Below are positions 4,039 to 5,900 of a DNA stretch of 5,900 nt, in pieces. Below the pieces are notes generated by a model that searched no databases, was not told the DNA's origin, and was given only the letters and a program-made list of their open reading frames with translations. Positions within the stretch are counted from its first letter, which is position 1, and every line of letters begins with the position of its first letter. Origin of the DNA: an uncultured Bryobacteraceae bacterium (GTDB lineage Bacteria > Acidobacteriota > Terriglobia > Bryobacterales > Bryobacteraceae). A program made the position numbers and the translations under genes. Where the stretch lies: NCBI GenBank assembly GCA_937921835.1, contig CAKZVG010000100.1:1-5900 (forward strand), written 5' to 3'.

Positions 4039-4587
4039 ATGCAAGAGGTGGCCACGCTGGGAGGCGGTTGTTTCTGGTGCCTCGAGGCGGTCTATGAGGA
4101 TCTGCGGGGCGTCCTCTCAGTGGAGTCGGGCTACATGGGCGGTACGCTCGAAAACCCCTCCTACCGCCAGGTCTGCACCGGAACAACGGGCCACATCGAG
4201 GTGGTCCAACTCACTTTCCTGCCGGAAGTGATCCCCTACTCGGGCATCCTGGAGGTATTCTTCCTCATCCACGATCCGTCCAGCCGTGACCGGCAGGGCA
4301 ACGACGCCGGACCGCAGTACCGCTCCGCCATCTTCACCCACTCGCCGGAGCAACACGAAACCGCCGCGCAGATGATCCGCGAACTCGACGCCGCGGGGGT
4401 CTTCGGCGGCCCCATCGTCACCGAGCTCCAGCCAGCCGGGCGGTTCTACCGGGCCGAAGACTATCACCAAGGCTATTTCCGCAACCACCCCTACCAGCCA
4501 TATTGCCGCTTCGTGGTGGCGCCCAAGCTGGCCAAGTTCCACGCGAAGTTCCCATCGAAAAGCAAAAGCCGGGGAGAATCGTCATGA
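4039..4587 (+). CDS. msrA: Peptide methionine-(S)-S-oxide reductase MsrA
   Basis: MsrA reduces the S epimer of methionine sulfoxide, free or in proteins, using a thiol relay normally recharged by thioredoxin. The family core is complete in 182 residues: GGGCFWC at 8-14 with nucleophile Cys11, GTTGHIEVVQ at 48-57, the conserved RQGNDAGPQYRSAIF at 85-99, and EDYHQGYF at 140-147. The C-terminal YCRFVVAPKLAKF (155-167) carries Cys156. Cys14, Cys46 and Cys156 are candidates for resolving cysteine. No signal peptide is seen, so the enzyme should be cytosolic. ATG 4039 is preferred over ATG 4033 because AGGGAG (4026-4031) is seven bases before the former and only one before the latter. The stop codon overlaps the next start (ATGA at 4584-4587), indicating translational coupling with the DinB-family gene. 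Confidence 0.95.
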   Translation: MQEVATLGGGCFWCLEAVYEDLRGVLSVESGYMGGTLENPSYRQVCTGTTGHIEVVQLTFLPEVIPYSGILEVFFLIHDPSSRDRQGNDAGPQYRSAIFTHSPEQHETAAQMIRELDAAGVFGGPIVTELQPAGRFYRAEDYHQGYFRNHPYQPYCRFVVAPKLAKFHAKFPSKSKSRGESS

Positions 4588-5135
4588 GCGACACCGCCGG
4601 AATTCAGGACATCGACCTTCGTTATCCAATCGGACCCTTCACCTACCAGGGCCTGATGACCCCCACCGCCCGGGAGCGCGAAATCGAGGAGATCCTCGGC
4701 GCCCCCGCGGCCCTGCGCGCCGCCATCGAAGAGCTCTCCGAGCGGCAACTCGACACGCCCTACCGCGAAGGCGGCTGGACCGTCCGCCAGGTGATCCACC
4801 ACCTCGCCGACAGCCACCTGCACGCCTATGTGCGCTTCCGCCTCGGGCTGACCGAGCAGGACCCCCCGGTCAAGCCTTACGACCAGGCGGGCTGGGCGGA
4901 ACTGGCCGACGCCCGCACGGCGCCGGTGGATCTGTCGCTTTCGCTGCTCGAAGCCCTGCACGAACGCTGGGTTTTGCTCATGCGGTCCCTGCCCGCGGCC
5001 GCCTTCGAACGCGCCGTGCGGCACCCGGAGTGGAGCGAGCCGCTCACCCTGGACAGGCTGGTGGCGTTGTATTCCTGGCACGGCCGCCATCACACCGCCC
5101 AGATCCTGGCGTTGCGCGACCGCCTGGGCTGGTAG
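4584..5135 (+). CDS. DinB/YfiT-type metal-dependent enzyme (BstA-like)
   Basis: The 183-residue protein resembles the YfiT group of the DinB superfamily of four-helix-bundle, metal-binding enzymes. Diagnostic stretches are RYPIGPF (13-19), LDTPYREGGWTVRQVIHHLADSH (56-78), KPYDQAGWAEL (97-107) and LYSWHGRHHTAQI (162-174). The expected metal triad is His73, His166 and His170, with spacing like that described for Bacillus subtilis YfiT. YfiT is also known as BstA, a bacillithiol S-transferase, and relatives are thiol transferases or annotated only as putative metal-dependent hydrolases. The final His often seen after HGRHHxxH is Gln173 here. ATG 4584 has GGGGAGA (4571-4577) upstream and overlaps the msrA stop by four bases. 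The in-frame start at 4503 lies inside msrA and is rejected. Pairing with msrA suggests a thiol or oxidative-damage role (inference). Confidence 0.85.
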   Translation: MSDTAGIQDIDLRYPIGPFTYQGLMTPTAREREIEEILGAPAALRAAIEELSERQLDTPYREGGWTVRQVIHHLADSHLHAYVRFRLGLTEQDPPVKPYDQAGWAELADARTAPVDLSLSLLEALHERWVLLMRSLPAAAFERAVRHPEWSEPLTLDRLVALYSWHGRHHTAQILALRDRLGW

Positions 5136-5140
5136 CCGGC

Positions 5141-5900
5141 CTACTCGCCGCCGGCGCGCTTGTTCTCGTAAGCCGCGAAGCGCGCCGCGTATTCCTCGAA
5201 GCCTCCGCGCCCCATCAGCCCGAAAGTGTACTTCTTGCCCAGTTCCACTCCCGGCTGGTCGAAGGCGTCGATGCCCAGCAGTTCTCCCATGAAGGCGGTC
5301 TCGAACTCCATCAATTGCAGAAAAGCCCCCAGGTGCTCCTCGTCCAGGCGGTCCAGCGTGAACGTGCAGTTGGGGCGCCCGGCGTCGCTCAGCGCGGCCG
5401 CCGTGGCCCGCCGTTCCGCGTCGAGCAGCTTCGCCAGACTCTGCCCCGCCAGGTAGTCGAAGCCCTCCAGCCGCAGCTTGGTCCGCGGAACCGGCGCCGG
5501 GTTCGCGTGCCGCCCCACCGCCCAGAACGTGTGGACTTTGTCGTTGGGGCCTTCCACGTAGAGCTGCACCTGCGAGTGCTGGTCCGTGGCGCCCAGCGCG
5601 GCCACCGGCGTCTGTCCGGTGTGGACTTTCCGGCCCTCCCGGTTCCTGGCCTTGCCGAGCGATTCGGCCCACAACTGCCGGAACCAGAAGGCCGTCCCCC
5701 ACAGCCGGTTGGAGTAGGGGAAGGCCACCTGGATCGGTTTCTTCTTCTTCGCGAGCAGCAAAAAGTGCAGCAGCGCGGCGCGCAGCGCAACGTTCTGTTC
5801 GACATCGGGCCGCCAGGATTGCTGCGTCATCGAAGCCGCGCCGCGGCACAGCTTGACGATGTCGATGCCCGTCAGCGCCGCCGGAACCAGCCCCACCGGA
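5141..5900 (-). CDS. pgi: Glucose-6-phosphate isomerase, C-terminal half (5' end outside window)
   Basis: Pgi interconverts glucose-6-phosphate and fructose-6-phosphate in glycolysis and gluconeogenesis. About 253 codons of its 3' part are visible. Numbering from the GTG codon at 5896, the signatures are FPYSNRLWGTAFWFRQLWAESLGK (59-82, with the likely catalytic base Glu78), GQTPVAALGATDQHSQ (94-109, with His107) and FDQPGVELGKK (212-222, with the C-terminal catalytic Lys at 221). The frame stays open past the window edge: PVGLVPAALTGID at 5899-5861 is an internal Pgi motif, so the GTG at 5896 is not the true start. No frameshift or missing active-site residue is seen. It converges on the DinB-family gene with only five bases between stops, and no terminator fits there. 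Confidence 0.93.
   Translation of the reverse strand, partial: PVGLVPAALTGIDIVKLCRGAASMTQQSWRPDVEQNVALRAALLHFLLLAKKKKPIQVAFPYSNRLWGTAFWFRQLWAESLGKARNREGRKVHTGQTPVAALGATDQHSQVQLYVEGPNDKVHTFWAVGRHANPAPVPRTKLRLEGFDYLAGQSLAKLLDAERRATAAALSDAGRPNCTFTLDRLDEEHLGAFLQLMEFETAFMGELLGIDAFDQPGVELGKKYTFGLMGRGGFEEYAARFAAYENKRAGGE

Noticed and set aside
4491..5849. A 452-codon open frame on the minus strand
   Set aside because: It overlaps pgi in another frame and runs antisense through the DinB-family gene. The composition is low-complexity Arg/Gly/Ala, and Pgi motifs are clear in the competing frame.

Overview
The window comes from a GC-rich bacterial chromosome, by eye about two thirds G+C. The gene complement (an LTxxQ periplasmic protein, small CxxC zinc-ribbon proteins, a secreted HExxH protein, FabI, MsrA, a YfiT-type DinB protein and a Pgi of the GQTPVAALGATDQHSQ type) would suit an Acidobacteriota genome of the Solibacter/Bryobacter kind. 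That placement is inference from family flavour; no rRNA or marker gene is present. I see no tRNA, rRNA, CRISPR array, insertion sequence or prophage gene.

Left part (1-1233, plus strand). A possible 3' tail of an upstream gene ends at 36. It is followed by a Spy/CpxP-like periplasmic protein (120-581), a GC-rich hairpin cluster (595-650), and two very small two-CxxC proteins (736-927 and 1012-1233). The second small gene is preceded by an 11-bp perfect inverted repeat that encloses a good -10 hexamer and abuts its Shine-Dalgarno.

Middle (1224-3018, minus strand). Transcription runs from fabI (enoyl-ACP reductase) into an ornithine cyclodeaminase/mu-crystallin family dehydrogenase. The latter overlaps the 3' end of the second small gene tail to tail by 10 bp. 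The two minus-strand genes are 70 bp apart, with hairpins in the gap, one of which covers the downstream Shine-Dalgarno.

An AT-rich island (3072-3117) in a 234-bp divergent intergenic region is the likely promoter zone for fabI leftward and for a secreted HExxH metallopeptidase-like protein rightward (GTG start at 3253). The rightward leader contains a long, multi-segment stem-loop (3149-3210).

Right part (3910-5900). A C-rich spacer follows with three copies of a CAATCCCC(C)GCCGC repeat and a strong G-quadruplex motif on the minus strand. Then come msrA and a YfiT/BstA-type DinB gene, translationally coupled by an ATGA overlap and plausibly a thiol/oxidative-damage pair. Last is the 3' half of pgi on the minus strand, cut by the window edge.

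Most of the window is ordinary housekeeping sequence. The points worth a second look are the regulatory DNA and leader structures, the two orphan zinc-ribbon genes and the HEIFH protein. I found no convincing multi-gene novel system.
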